Part shown: piece by piece, positions 24,440 through 31,856 of the stretch
Position numbering within the stretch: the first letter of the stretch is position 1
Layout: each line of letters starts with the position of its first letter
Assembly: GCA_035359995.1 (NCBI GenBank)
Contig: DAORZT010000025.1
Coordinates: forward strand, 1-34,966
Source: JAKPCT01 sp029553165
Lineage (GTDB): Bacteria; Bacillota; UBA4882; UBA8346
Direction of reading: 5' to 3'
Length of the DNA: 34,966 bases
Made by a program: the position numbers and the translations under genes
The notes under the pieces: generated by a model
The model's input: the letters and a program-made list of their open reading frames with translations, nothing else
Database searches by the model: none
What the model was told of the DNA's origin: nothing

Positions 24440-25673
24440 TATACTTTCTAAAAGCTAGACACGCATTGTGTCCTCCAAAACCTAATGAATTGGATAAAAC
24501 GTATTCAAGTTCAGCTTTCTGGTAATTATTTGGAACATAATTTAAATCACAATTAGGATCGGGAGTTTGATAATTGATCGTTGGTGGAATCAAACCATCC
24601 CTAATTGCCAAAGCACAAATAATTGCTTCAATCCCTCCGGCAGCGCCTAACAGATGACCGGTAACCGATTTGGTTGAACTTACCGGAATTGATTTGGCGT
24701 ATTCTCCAAAGACTGTTTTAATTGCTAACGTCTCTAAATGATCGTTCGCCGGAGTTGAAGTTCCATGAGCATTAATATATGATACTTGGGCGGGCTTTAT
24801 ACCTGCATCTGCAATCGCTAACGCCATTGCTTCAGCCGCTCCGGATCCTTCAGGATGCGGAGCAGTCATATGATATGCGTCACCGGTCTCTCCAAATCCA
24901 ACCAGTTCGGCATAGATCTTAGCTCCCCGTTTTAATGCATGTTCAAGTTCTTCCAGGATCAGAATACCTGAACCTTCACCCATAACAAATCCATCACGAT
25001 TTAAGTCAAAAGGACGGCTTGCTCCTTTAGGATTATCATTATTGGTCGACAATGCTCCCGCCGAAGTAAACCCGGCATATGACAGCGGAGAAATCGCCGC
25101 TTCTGCTCCGCCGGTAATCATCGCCTTCGCATAACCGTTTTGAATTAACCGAAATGAATTTCCAATCGAATGGGAAGCTGAGGCGCACGCAGTTACTACC
25201 GTATGATTTGGCCCCTTAGCACCGGTGATAATTGAAATATATCCTGAACCCATATCTGGAATTAACATTGGGATAAAAAACGGACTGACCCTGCCAGGCC
25301 CTTTCTCCAGACATATTTTGGTCTGTTCTTCAAAAGTTCTGATACCGCCAATTCCTGATCCAATAACTACACCAACATCTTTGGCATTTTGCTGATCAAT
25401 TACCAAACCACTGTCTTCCAAGGCTAATTTTGATGCAGCCACCGCAAAATGGACAAAACGATCAGTACGTCTGATCTCTTTTTTGTCCATAAACTGACCA
25501 GGATCAAAATCTTTAACCTCGGCCCCAATTTTTACATCAAATTTAGAAGTATCAAATGAAGTTATATAGTCGACACCTGATTTTCCGTTAATGATCGAAT
25601 CCCAAAATTGCTCTTTAGTTTGTCCGACAGCTGTGATAACCCCTAAACCAGTAATGACCACACGATGTTTCAT
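24432..25673 (-). CDS. fabF: 3-oxoacyl-ACP synthase II
   Basis: Elongating beta-ketoacyl-ACP synthase of type II fatty acid synthesis. The 413-aa thiolase-fold enzyme has the active-site Cys in VVTACASASHSIGN, the first catalytic His in NAHGTSTPANDHLE, KSVTGHLLGAAGGIEA (second His) and GFGGHNA near the end. ATG 25673 has GGGGTG upstream. It follows acpP with a partial terminator between them (25698-25720), which would lower its level relative to acpP. Confidence 0.97.
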   Translation of the reverse strand: MKHRVVITGLGVITAVGQTKEQFWDSIINGKSGVDYITSFDTSKFDVKIGAEVKDFDPGQFMDKKEIRRTDRFVHFAVAASKLALEDSGLVIDQQNAKDVGVVIGSGIGGIRTFEEQTKICLEKGPGRVSPFFIPMLIPDMGSGYISIITGAKGPNHTVVTACASASHSIGNSFRLIQNGYAKAMITGGAEAAISPLSYAGFTSAGALSTNNDNPKGASRPFDLNRDGFVMGEGSGILILEELEHALKRGAKIYAELVGFGETGDAYHMTAPHPEGSGAAEAMALAIADAGIKPAQVSYINAHGTSTPANDHLETLAIKTVFGEYAKSIPVSSTKSVTGHLLGAAGGIEAIICALAIRDGLIPPTINYQTPDPNCDLNYVPNNYQKAELEYVLSNSLGFGGHNACLAFRKYNG

Positions 25674-25697
25674 GGTTCACCCCATCAAATAATTATT

Positions 25698-25720
25698 AAG
25701 AAAGCCCCGCTAAACGGGGC
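25698..25720 (-). terminator. terminator or attenuator between acpP and fabF
   Basis: GCCCCG and CGGGGC (25704-25709, 25715-25720) pair around a 5-nt loop, followed by TTTCTTAATAATT on the minus strand. The U-tract is interrupted, so partial read-through into fabF is expected. Confidence 0.7.
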
Positions 25721-25732
25721 CCTCTTGAAATT

Positions 25733-25966
25733 TTATTGAGCATTCTCTTTAATGTAATTTACTGCGTCACCAACAGTGGCGATTTTTTCAGCATCTTCAT
25801 CAGGAATTTCCAAATCAAATTCCTCTTCCAATGCCATAACCAATTCAACAATGTCAAGAGAATCAGCACCCAAATCATCAACAAAAGAAGCTTGTTCGGT
25901 TACTTCTTCTTCATCTACACCTAATTGCTCCACGACAATATCCTTAACTTTACTAAAGATATCCAA
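25733..25966 (-). CDS. acpP: acyl carrier protein
   Basis: Carries acyl chains on 4'-phosphopantetheine during fatty acid and lipid A synthesis. The 77-aa acidic protein has the attachment motif LGADSLD with Ser36. The frame is open to GTG 25975, but GGAGG touches that codon; TTG 25964-25966 is 8 bases downstream of it, gives the standard length of 77 aa and the usual N-terminus MDIFSKVKDIVVEQLGV, so I choose TTG. It lies between fabG and fabF in the plsX operon, preceded by a small hairpin (25983-25997). Confidence 0.96.
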   Translation of the reverse strand: MDIFSKVKDIVVEQLGVDEEEVTEQASFVDDLGADSLDIVELVMALEEEFDLEIPDEDAEKIATVGDAVNYIKENAQ

Positions 25967-25982
25967 CCACTTCACCTCCTTC

Positions 25983-25997
25983 CCAACTCAAGGTTGG
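25983..25997 (-). repeat. small hairpin directly upstream of the acpP ribosome site
   Basis: CCAAC and GTTGG (25983-25987, 25993-25997) form a 5-bp stem in the leader, ending a few bases before the AAGGAGG. There is no U-tract on the minus strand. A processing or translation-control role is only a guess. Confidence 0.35.
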
Positions 25998-26045
25998 TAT
26001 TTTTGATGATGTATGTAAAGCAAAAATTTTATCCATGCCGTTGGA

Positions 26046-26783
26046 TTACATTACCATTCCGCCATCAACATTTAACACCTGGCCGGTGATATAGGCGGAT
26101 TCGGAAGATGCTAAAAATACTACTGCATCAGCAACATATTCCGGTTTACCAAGGAAACCCAATGCAATTGCCTTGGTCAAATTGCTCTTGGCTTCTTCGG
26201 ATAAAACCTCAGTCATCTTCGACTCAATAAATCCGGGAGCGATTGCGTTGACTCGAATATTTCTGGAACCCAACTCTTTCGCCATTGTTTTGGTGAAAGC
26301 AATTACGCCACCTTTTGATGCTGCATAATTAGCTTGCCCGGTATTACCAATCTCTCCAATTACTGAAGCAATATTAATTATTTTTCCGGAACGCTGCTTC
26401 ATCATACTCCTGATGGCCGCTTTTGTACATAAATATGTACCTTTTAAGTTAATATTTAAAACTGCATCCCAGTCTTCTTCAGACATCCGCATTAACAGAT
26501 TGTCTTTGGTGATCCCTGCATTATTAACCAATATGTCTAATCTGCCATAATTATCCAAAGCCAGTTTAACCATTGCTTCACAATCTTCGGCTTTAGTAAC
26601 ATTTCCAACTATCGCTACTGATTGACCACCATTTTGATTAATCTCTTTTGAAGTCTCATGCACATCATTGCTAACATCAGACAGAACAACAATTGCTCCC
26701 TCTGCTGCTAGTTTTGTCGCAATTGCCTTACCGATACCTCTGGCCGCTCCAGTAACAATTGCCACCTCATTTGCTAATCTCAT
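26046..26783 (-). CDS. fabG: 3-oxoacyl-ACP reductase
   Basis: NADPH-dependent short-chain dehydrogenase that reduces beta-ketoacyl-ACP. The 245-aa protein has GAARGIGKAIA (about 12-22), NNAGIT, the catalytic Ser in NIASVIGEIG, YAASKGG (Tyr and Lys) and IAPGFIESKMT. ATG 26783 has AAAGGAGG upstream and is 4 bases after the fabD end. Confidence 0.97.
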   Translation of the reverse strand: MRLANEVAIVTGAARGIGKAIATKLAAEGAIVVLSDVSNDVHETSKEINQNGGQSVAIVGNVTKAEDCEAMVKLALDNYGRLDILVNNAGITKDNLLMRMSEEDWDAVLNINLKGTYLCTKAAIRSMMKQRSGKIINIASVIGEIGNTGQANYAASKGGVIAFTKTMAKELGSRNIRVNAIAPGFIESKMTEVLSEEAKSNLTKAIALGFLGKPEYVADAVVFLASSESAYITGQVLNVDGGMVM

Positions 26784-26787
26784 ATTA

Positions 26788-27711
26788 CTAGACCTCCTTT
26801 AAAATTGCAAGTGCTTTTTTAAGTGAGTTTTCATCTTCGCAATTGGTTATTGTCGAACCCTTGATCGTCTTTTTGACTAAGCCGGAGAGGACTTTACCCG
26901 GACCAACTTCGACAAAGGTTTCCACTCCAGATTCTTTTAAAGCTAACAGACTGTCTTCCCATAACACGGACGAAAAGATCTGTTGATAGAGACTGTCAGC
27001 CAATTGCTCCTTACTGACAGGCTTAGCAGTGATATTCGCAATTACTGGCACTTTCGGTTCCTGCCATTGGATTTTTGCCAGTGAGGGACGTAACTTAACT
27101 GCTGCTTCTTTCATAAAACTGGAATGAAACGCTCCGCTTACTGCTAAAGGAATAAATTTAGCCCCCTCTGCAGTAACCAAGTTCTGTAACTCGGCGATAC
27201 CATTCTTCGCTCCTGAAACCACTATTTGGCCGGGACAATTATAATTAGCGGCCTCAACTTGACTTACCTGTTTTAATAATTGATTAAGCTTTTCCCGTTC
27301 CATACCCAGTACTGCAGCCATCGCACCATTTCCTGACGGATCCGCCTCGGCCATCAGATTGGCCCGCTCTTGCACCAGACTGATCGCTTCACCAAAGGAT
27401 ATCGCATTAGCAGCAACTAAAGCGCTATATTCACCCAAACTATGTCCGGCAACAAAATCCGGTTCAACTCCTTCAGATTGTAAAATACGGTACAAAGCAA
27501 TACTGGTAGTCAAGATCCCCGGTTGGGCGTTGCGCGTATCTTTTAAATCTTCTTCCGGACCGTTAAAGATAATCGCCGTTAAATCCCGGCCTAAAATCTG
27601 GTTAGCTTCATCAAACACTTCCTTGGCAATTCCATAGTTATCATATAGTTCTTTACCCATCCCAACATACTGTGAACCTTGTCCTGGAAAAACAAATGCT
27701 ATTTTACCCAT
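26788..27711 (-). CDS. fabD: malonyl-CoA:ACP transacylase
   Basis: Loads malonyl groups from CoA to ACP for chain extension. The 307-aa alpha/beta hydrolase-like protein begins IAFVFPGQGSQYVGMGKEL and has the nucleophile Ser in AGHSLGEYSALVAA, the conserved Arg in QERANLM and the catalytic His in SGAFHSSFM. ATG 27711 has AAAGGAG upstream. It lies 37 bases after plsX. Confidence 0.97.
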   Translation of the reverse strand: MGKIAFVFPGQGSQYVGMGKELYDNYGIAKEVFDEANQILGRDLTAIIFNGPEEDLKDTRNAQPGILTTSIALYRILQSEGVEPDFVAGHSLGEYSALVAANAISFGEAISLVQERANLMAEADPSGNGAMAAVLGMEREKLNQLLKQVSQVEAANYNCPGQIVVSGAKNGIAELQNLVTAEGAKFIPLAVSGAFHSSFMKEAAVKLRPSLAKIQWQEPKVPVIANITAKPVSKEQLADSLYQQIFSSVLWEDSLLALKESGVETFVEVGPGKVLSGLVKKTIKGSTITNCEDENSLKKALAILKEV

Positions 27712-27748
27712 TATTTTCTCCTTTGCAAGATTTGGACTGGAACCAACA

Positions 27749-28732
27749 TTAATTGACTGCTTCTTTAATTTTACCCACTATATCTTCATTAATTGCTTTA
27801 ATAGTAGCTCTAATTGCATTTTTGATCGCTTTGGCGTTCGAACTACCGTGACTAATCATACTGACTCCGTTCAGACCTAATAACGGGGCCCCGCCATACT
27901 CCGTATAATCTAACTTCGCTTTAATTTTTGATAATGATCCCTTAAGCATCATTCCAGCCAATAACGCTATCGGGTTGCCTTTGATTGCTTCTTTAATCTG
28001 TTCCATTAAAACTGAAGAAACACCTTCAGCCAGCTTCAGAACGGTATTACCTACAAAACCGTCACAAACAATTACATCACAGTTCCCTTTAAGGACATCA
28101 CGCCCTTCAATATTACCAATAAAGTTAACCTTAGTCGATTTGAGCAGTTGATGGGCTTCGATAGTCAGTTTATTACCCTTGGTTTCCTCTTCGCCAATAC
28201 TTAACAGCCCGATTCGCGGATTGGGGATCCCAAATACTTTTTCGGCATAAATCGACCCCATAATTGCAAATTGGACTAAATTTTCCGGTTCACAATCAGC
28301 ATTGGCACCCGCATCAAGCAAGACACCCATTCCTTTTTTATTCGGCATTGGAGTGGCAATCGCCGGACGTTCAATTCCTTCAATTCGACCCAAATTAAAA
28401 AGTGAAGCTGTCATTGCCGCCCCGGTATTACCAGCAGAGATCACTGCAGCTGCCTCGCCTTTTTTCACTAAATTGTTGGCAACTACTAAGGATGAATCCT
28501 TCTTTTTCTTCACTGCACTCGCTGGATGTTCATCCATGGCAATAGCTTCACTTGCCGGAAAAATATCTAATTTCAAACCTTGGCATGATAATTTATCTAA
28601 TTCCTGTTTGATCTCTTCTTCTTTTCCAACTAAAATTACTTCCGTATTAAATTCTCGACAGGCGTCAACCGAGCCCCTGACAATCTCCACAGGCGCAAAA
28701 TCCCCACCCATTGCGTCTACTGCGATCTTCAA
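27749..28732 (-). CDS. plsX: phosphate acyltransferase PlsX
   Basis: Makes acyl-phosphate from acyl-ACP for phosphatidic acid synthesis with PlsY. The 327-aa protein shows IAVDAMGGDFAP, ISAGNTGA, RPAIATPMPN, LLDAGANADCEPENL, DGFVGNTVLKLAEG and GAPLLGLNG. The frame is open to 28753, but GGAGG lies inside that extension; TTG 28730-28732 is 8 bases from it and matches the family start, so I choose it. It has its own promoter with an overlapping inverted repeat (28810-28841) and follows rpmF, the typical Firmicutes order. Confidence 0.96.
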   Translation of the reverse strand: MKIAVDAMGGDFAPVEIVRGSVDACREFNTEVILVGKEEEIKQELDKLSCQGLKLDIFPASEAIAMDEHPASAVKKKKDSSLVVANNLVKKGEAAAVISAGNTGAAMTASLFNLGRIEGIERPAIATPMPNKKGMGVLLDAGANADCEPENLVQFAIMGSIYAEKVFGIPNPRIGLLSIGEEETKGNKLTIEAHQLLKSTKVNFIGNIEGRDVLKGNCDVIVCDGFVGNTVLKLAEGVSSVLMEQIKEAIKGNPIALLAGMMLKGSLSKIKAKLDYTEYGGAPLLGLNGVSMISHGSSNAKAIKNAIRATIKAINEDIVGKIKEAVN

Positions 28733-28809
28733 CCAAAACACCTCCGGGGGCAAGTATCAAGAATAATCTATCATTAAATAAATCGTTTTAAAATTCTTTA
28801 TTACAATTA

Positions 28810-28826
28810 TTTTAGTATAACTAAAA
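28810..28826 (-). promoter_or_regulatory. operator candidate over the plsX -10 box
   Basis: TTTTAGT (28810-28816) and ACTAAAA (28820-28826) are perfect inverted arms with a 3-base centre, overlapping the -10 box. The TTAGT/ACTAA halves look like those of FapR sites, but FapR sites have a wider centre, so the regulator is uncertain. Confidence 0.45.
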
Positions 28827-28841
28827 ATATATAAAAGTCAA
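28814..28841 (-). promoter_or_regulatory. SigA-type promoter of plsX-fabD-fabG-acpP
   Basis: Minus strand TTGACT (28836-28841), 16 bases, TATACT (28814-28819): 5/6 and 5/6 matches. The leader to the TTG start of plsX is about 75 bases. Confidence 0.65.
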
Positions 28842-28853
28842 GGGAAAAATGAC

Positions 28854-28881
28854 AAAAAAAAAGTCGAAAGACCAAATGGTC
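28854..28881 (-). terminator. weak terminator after rpmF
   Basis: GACCA and TGGTC (28870-28874, 28877-28881) form a short stem that overlaps the rpmF stop; nine U (28854-28862) follow after a short gap. Termination is probably partial. Confidence 0.4.
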
Positions 28882-29059
28882 AATCAACCTTAGCAATAAC
28901 TTCCCGACCTTTATAGTAGCCGCAGGATTTGCAAACTACGTGCGGCAATTTAGGCTCGTGGCATTGGGGACAAGTACTGATTTGTGGTGCTTTTGCTTTC
29001 CAATTGGCACGGCGTAATCTTTTTCGAGTTCGGGAGGCTCTATTTGTTGGATTTGCCAT
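28880..29059 (-). CDS. rpmF: 50S ribosomal protein L32
   Basis: A 59-aa ribosomal protein, too short for common length cut-offs. Translation gives MANPTNRASRTRKRLRRANW, then a zinc ribbon with C30, C33, C43 and C46 (CPQC ... CKSC), and a GYYKGREV end. ATG 29059 has AAAGGAGG upstream and follows yceD directly. The yceD-rpmF-plsX order is conserved across bacteria. The four Cys mark the zinc-binding (C+) form. Confidence 0.96.
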   Translation of the reverse strand: MANPTNRASRTRKRLRRANWKAKAPQISTCPQCHEPKLPHVVCKSCGYYKGREVIAKVD

Positions 29060-29061
29060 TT

Positions 29062-29574
29062 TTAGTCCACCTCCTTTGTATTTAACAAACTTTTTAGCTT
29101 TTCAAACTGTGGATTAATTGGTTCATCAACGCAACTACACTCTGTTTCATTTAAGTTAGCTCCGCAAGAAGAACAAAAACCACGACACTCCTCTTTACAG
29201 ATGAATTTCATTGGCAAAGATAATATCACCTGTTCAACCAATGGTTCAGTCAAATCAAGATAGTCGCCCTTAATAACTGTACAATTATCTTCTGTGTCCG
29301 CGTCTTTGCAAACATACTCTTCTTTAAAATCAGCTTCCAATGTACTGGTAAAACATTCCAAACAGCGGTTGCAGCTTGATTGATATTGGCAACTTAACTC
29401 TGCCTCAACTAAAAAACCTTCACCGGTATTAGTAATTTTCCCTTTAACATCCAAAGGTGTCAGGAATTCCAATCCCAATTCTTCGATCTGTTTAATTGCG
29501 TCTAAATCTTGTTTCCCTTCAAAGGTAACAATCCCGCCACGAACATCTCGAATCGGGTTAATATTAACTTTCAC
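29062..29574 (-). CDS. yceD: DUF177 (YceD) family protein
   Basis: A 170-aa DUF177/YceD protein, linked in plants and some bacteria to 23S rRNA maturation and always next to rpmF. It has a CNRCLECF pair and a Cys-rich C-terminal part (CKEECRGFCSSCGANLN then CSC) that probably binds zinc. GTG 29574 has AAGGTG 7 bases upstream and gives the family-type N-terminus MKVNINPIRD. A consensus promoter lies at 29593-29621. Confidence 0.92.
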   Translation of the reverse strand: MKVNINPIRDVRGGIVTFEGKQDLDAIKQIEELGLEFLTPLDVKGKITNTGEGFLVEAELSCQYQSSCNRCLECFTSTLEADFKEEYVCKDADTEDNCTVIKGDYLDLTEPLVEQVILSLPMKFICKEECRGFCSSCGANLNETECSCVDEPINPQFEKLKSLLNTKEVD

Positions 29575-29592
29575 AAAAAATCACCTTCGACT

Positions 29593-29621
29593 ATTATATA
29601 TATTTATCAATCAAAAGTCAA
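29593..29621 (-). promoter_or_regulatory. strong SigA-type promoter of yceD-rpmF
   Basis: Minus strand TTGACT (29616-29621), exactly 17 bases, TATAAT (29593-29598). The start codon is about 25 bases after the expected transcript start. Confidence 0.75.
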
Positions 29622-29715
29622 TCTTTACCTCAAATTAGTTTTATTATTTATCCTTCCAAGGTTTACACTTCTTAAAATCAAACTCTCCGGCAAAATAATA
29701 ATGAGGTGAAGTTTA

Positions 29716-29970
29716 ATGTTCAAACATTATCATAAGAAAAGATTAATCAATCCCAATAACCAAACTCCATTAAGTTTAACCAATTCGTCAGTCTGGGAAC
29801 TCAGCCCCTACCAAATTGCAAAATTTGGCGGTGAGTTGGCCCAAGTTATGCTCGAAGCTTTAGAACAACATATCTATCAAAAATGTCTCTCCCGCCAACA
29901 GCAGATCTTTCATAAGACAGCTTTTTCGGATTCCACTGTTGCTTCAAAGCATGAGTCAGAGAAACACTGA
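29716..29970 (+). CDS. small protein of unknown function
   Basis: An 84-aa frame with GAGGTG 8 bases before its ATG, the best support for it. The product starts MFKHYHKKRLINPNNQ and has a helical middle (PYQIAKFGGELAQVMLEALE) and a basic, Gln- and His-rich end. I do not recognise it. It lies 109 bases before a spore protein gene in the same direction, so a sporulation role is a guess. An antisense frame (29846-30031) is shorter of support and is probably chance. Confidence 0.55.
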   Translation: MFKHYHKKRLINPNNQTPLSLTNSSVWELSPYQIAKFGGELAQVMLEALEQHIYQKCLSRQQQIFHKTAFSDSTVASKHESEKH

Positions 29971-30078
29971 TCTTAATCACTCCATGTATCTTATTAAAAA
30001 ATTTCCGCAAATTCCAAAAAAAATGCAACATAGCTGGAGCTCTTTCGGAAAAGATATTAGTAAAGGAGGTGACATCAC

Positions 30079-30396
30079 ATGGGTACAGGTCAAAAAAGCA
30101 ACAGCTATCTAGTTAAAGCAGCTGGTCCAGCATTAGACAGATTTAAGTATGAAATTGCTAATGAACTTGGTATTGATCTTTCCAAAGTTCAAGGTGGTTA
30201 TTTCGGTTATATGACTACCAGAGATACTGGAGCTATCGGAGGTAACATGGTCCGTCGGATGATCGAAGCTGCTGAAAGAACTTTAGCAGAACAAACCATT
30301 GCTGAGGTTAAATCCGGATTCCAAGCTGGTTTAAACAGCCCAAATCCTTCAAGCCAAAATTTCAATCAAACTAGTGGAAATCAATACAAGTTCTAA
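30079..30396 (+). CDS. alpha/beta-type small acid-soluble spore protein
   Basis: DNA-binding protein that saturates the spore chromosome and is degraded by the germination protease Gpr. The 105-aa product has the family core PALDRFKYEIANELGID, where KYEIANE is the Gpr cleavage region, and the second signature GGYFGYMTTRDTGAIGGNMVRRMIEAAE. The Asn/Gln/Ser-rich tail (NPSSQNFNQTSGNQ) is longer than in B. subtilis SspA/B (about 70 aa). ATG 30079 has AAAGGAGGTG upstream. A sporulation-type -10 (CATAGCT at 30029-30035) is present without a clear -35. It has its own terminator. Confidence 0.96.
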   Translation: MGTGQKSNSYLVKAAGPALDRFKYEIANELGIDLSKVQGGYFGYMTTRDTGAIGGNMVRRMIEAAERTLAEQTIAEVKSGFQAGLNSPNPSSQNFNQTSGNQYKF

Positions 30397-30424
30397 TTTG
30401 AAATAAGAATGTACTTATTACTTT

Positions 30425-30452
30425 AAAAAGGAGGATATTATTCCTCCTTTTT
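30425..30452 (+). terminator. Rho-independent terminator of the SASP gene
   Basis: AAAAAGGAGGA (30425-30435) and TCCTCCTTTTT (30442-30452) form an 11-bp stem with a 6-nt loop; the T residues of the arm serve as the U-tract. Confidence 0.85.
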
Positions 30453-30494
30453 AAATATCTTCAAATATCTTTAGGCACTCAAATTTTTCTACTC

Positions 30495-30523
30495 TTGAAA
30501 TTATTACTTCAATTTGTTAATAT
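30495..30523 (+). promoter_or_regulatory. SigA-type promoter of the Rrf2 gene
   Basis: TTGAAA (30495-30500), exactly 17 bases ending in TGT, then TAATAT (30518-30523). Just after it, CCTATTAAAATACTAGG (30533-30549) has short CCTA/TAGG arms, a possible auto-regulatory site. Confidence 0.6.
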
Positions 30524-30567
30524 TAAAAAAAACCTATTAAAATACTAGGGATTGAAAGGAATTTGTG

Positions 30568-31002
30568 ATGAGGATTTCTACAAAAGGTCGTTATGGACTG
30601 CGAGCAATGGTTGACTTAGCAATGAATTCAACCGACGGTCCGGTCCCACTGCGTCAGATTGCTGAAAGACAACTAATTTCCGATTCCTATTTGGAACAAG
30701 TATTCACCAGTTTAAGAAAGAATGGCTTGGTAATCGCTGCCCGGGGTGCGCAGGGAGGTTACGAATTAAACCGGCCGGCTCAAGAGATCACTGTCGGAGA
30801 AATTCTTCGGGCTTTAGAGGGTCCAATCGAACCGGTCCATTGTGTCGGAAAAAACAGTAAGACTTGTGAGCGGGAAAAAGACTGTATCACCCATTCTTTT
30901 TGGGAAGAATTAAACAACACAATAAACCAGCTGTTAGATAATACGACATTGGCGGATCTGGCGGAACGGGCGCGTTCTTCCCAAAATATGTACTATATTT
31001 AA
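30568..31002 (+). CDS. Rrf2 family transcriptional regulator, IscR-like cysteines
   Basis: A 144-aa winged-helix regulator beginning MRISTKGRYGLRAMVDLA, typical of the CymR/IscR group. The helix-turn-helix covers about 25-70 (ISDSYLEQVFTSLRKNGLV then ARGAQGGYEL). Cysteines C92, C100 and C106 lie where IscR places its Fe-S ligands, which points to cluster sensing rather than the CymR type. The frame starts GTG-ATG; ATG 30568 is 7 bases from AAAGGA and is preferred. The neighbouring TcdA-like enzyme belongs to a sulfur-transfer context. Regulated genes are not evident in the window. Confidence 0.9.
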   Translation: MRISTKGRYGLRAMVDLAMNSTDGPVPLRQIAERQLISDSYLEQVFTSLRKNGLVIAARGAQGGYELNRPAQEITVGEILRALEGPIEPVHCVGKNSKTCEREKDCITHSFWEELNNTINQLLDNTTLADLAERARSSQNMYYI

Positions 31003-31029
31003 CTTTGATACTTAAATTATGGAGTTGTC

Positions 31030-31815
31030 ATGAAACAGGATAAATTACACCGGTTCAGCCGGTTTGAACTATTAGTCGGGCATGAAGGACTAGCAACCTT
31101 AAATCGTGAAAAAGTAGCAGTTATCGGACTGGGTGGAGTTGGTTCCTACTCAGTGGAAGCATTGGCACGGGCCGGAGTAGGTTGGTTAATCTTAGTTGAT
31201 TATGATGATATTTGTCTAACCAATACCAATCGTCAGATTCATGCAATTAAAAACAACTATGGCCGTCCCAAAGTCGAAGTTTTAGAGGAACGGGTAAAAG
31301 CAATCAATCCTGATTGTGTCGTCGTCTCGTGGAAAGAGTTTGTAACTCCTGATAATTTAGATTCAATCTTACATGGCAGAATCTCTTATGTAATCGATGC
31401 CATCGATACCGTCTCTTCAAAAGTTGCTTTAATCAGTTATTGCGTCAAAAATAATATCCCCATCATTTCTGCAATGGGGACCGGTAATAAATTTAACCCG
31501 TTTGCCTTTAAAATTGATGATATCAGCAAAACGCATACCTGCCCGCTGGCCAAAGCAGTCCGTAAAATGCTGCGTGATCAAGGTGTCACCACTGGAGTGA
31601 AAGTGATTTATTCAACCGAAAAACCGGCTGCTTTAAAAGATGAAGCAGTTGCTACCTGTTATTCCGGTTGTATTTGCCCTAATAAGGACAGTGCTGTCTT
31701 CACTTGTACGCAACGGAAACAAATCCCCGGAAGTACTTCATATGTACCTCCAATCGTTGGGATGATGATGGCCGGACAGGTAATTCAAGATTTACTGAAA
31801 CTTAACAGCAATTAA
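31030..31815 (+). CDS. tcdA: tRNA threonylcarbamoyladenosine dehydratase (TcdA/CsdL-like E1 enzyme)
   Basis: Uses ATP to cyclise N6-threonylcarbamoyladenosine at position 37 of tRNA. The 261-aa ThiF/E1-fold protein has RFSRFELLVGHEGLATL, the Rossmann GLGGVGSYSVEALARAG, DYDDICLTNTNRQ, DAIDTVSSKVALISYC, MGTGNKFNPF and a CYSGCICP segment. ATG 31030 has GGAG 5 bases upstream. It follows the Rrf2 gene by 27 bases and is probably co-transcribed. It ends convergent with the antiporter gene. Confidence 0.9.
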   Translation: MKQDKLHRFSRFELLVGHEGLATLNREKVAVIGLGGVGSYSVEALARAGVGWLILVDYDDICLTNTNRQIHAIKNNYGRPKVEVLEERVKAINPDCVVVSWKEFVTPDNLDSILHGRISYVIDAIDTVSSKVALISYCVKNNIPIISAMGTGNKFNPFAFKIDDISKTHTCPLAKAVRKMLRDQGVTTGVKVIYSTEKPAALKDEAVATCYSGCICPNKDSAVFTCTQRKQIPGSTSYVPPIVGMMMAGQVIQDLLKLNSN

Positions 31816-31856
31816 AGTCTTTTTGCACAACCTTAGGATAAAATAAGATATTCCTT

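Noticed and set aside
28302..28766. 154-aa plus-strand open frame
   Set aside because: Antisense to plsX, with no ribosome site or recognisable motif.
29846..30031. 61-aa minus-strand open frame opposite the 84-aa gene
   Set aside because: No ribosome site before its start, whereas the plus-strand frame has GAGGTG; the minus frame is probably chance.
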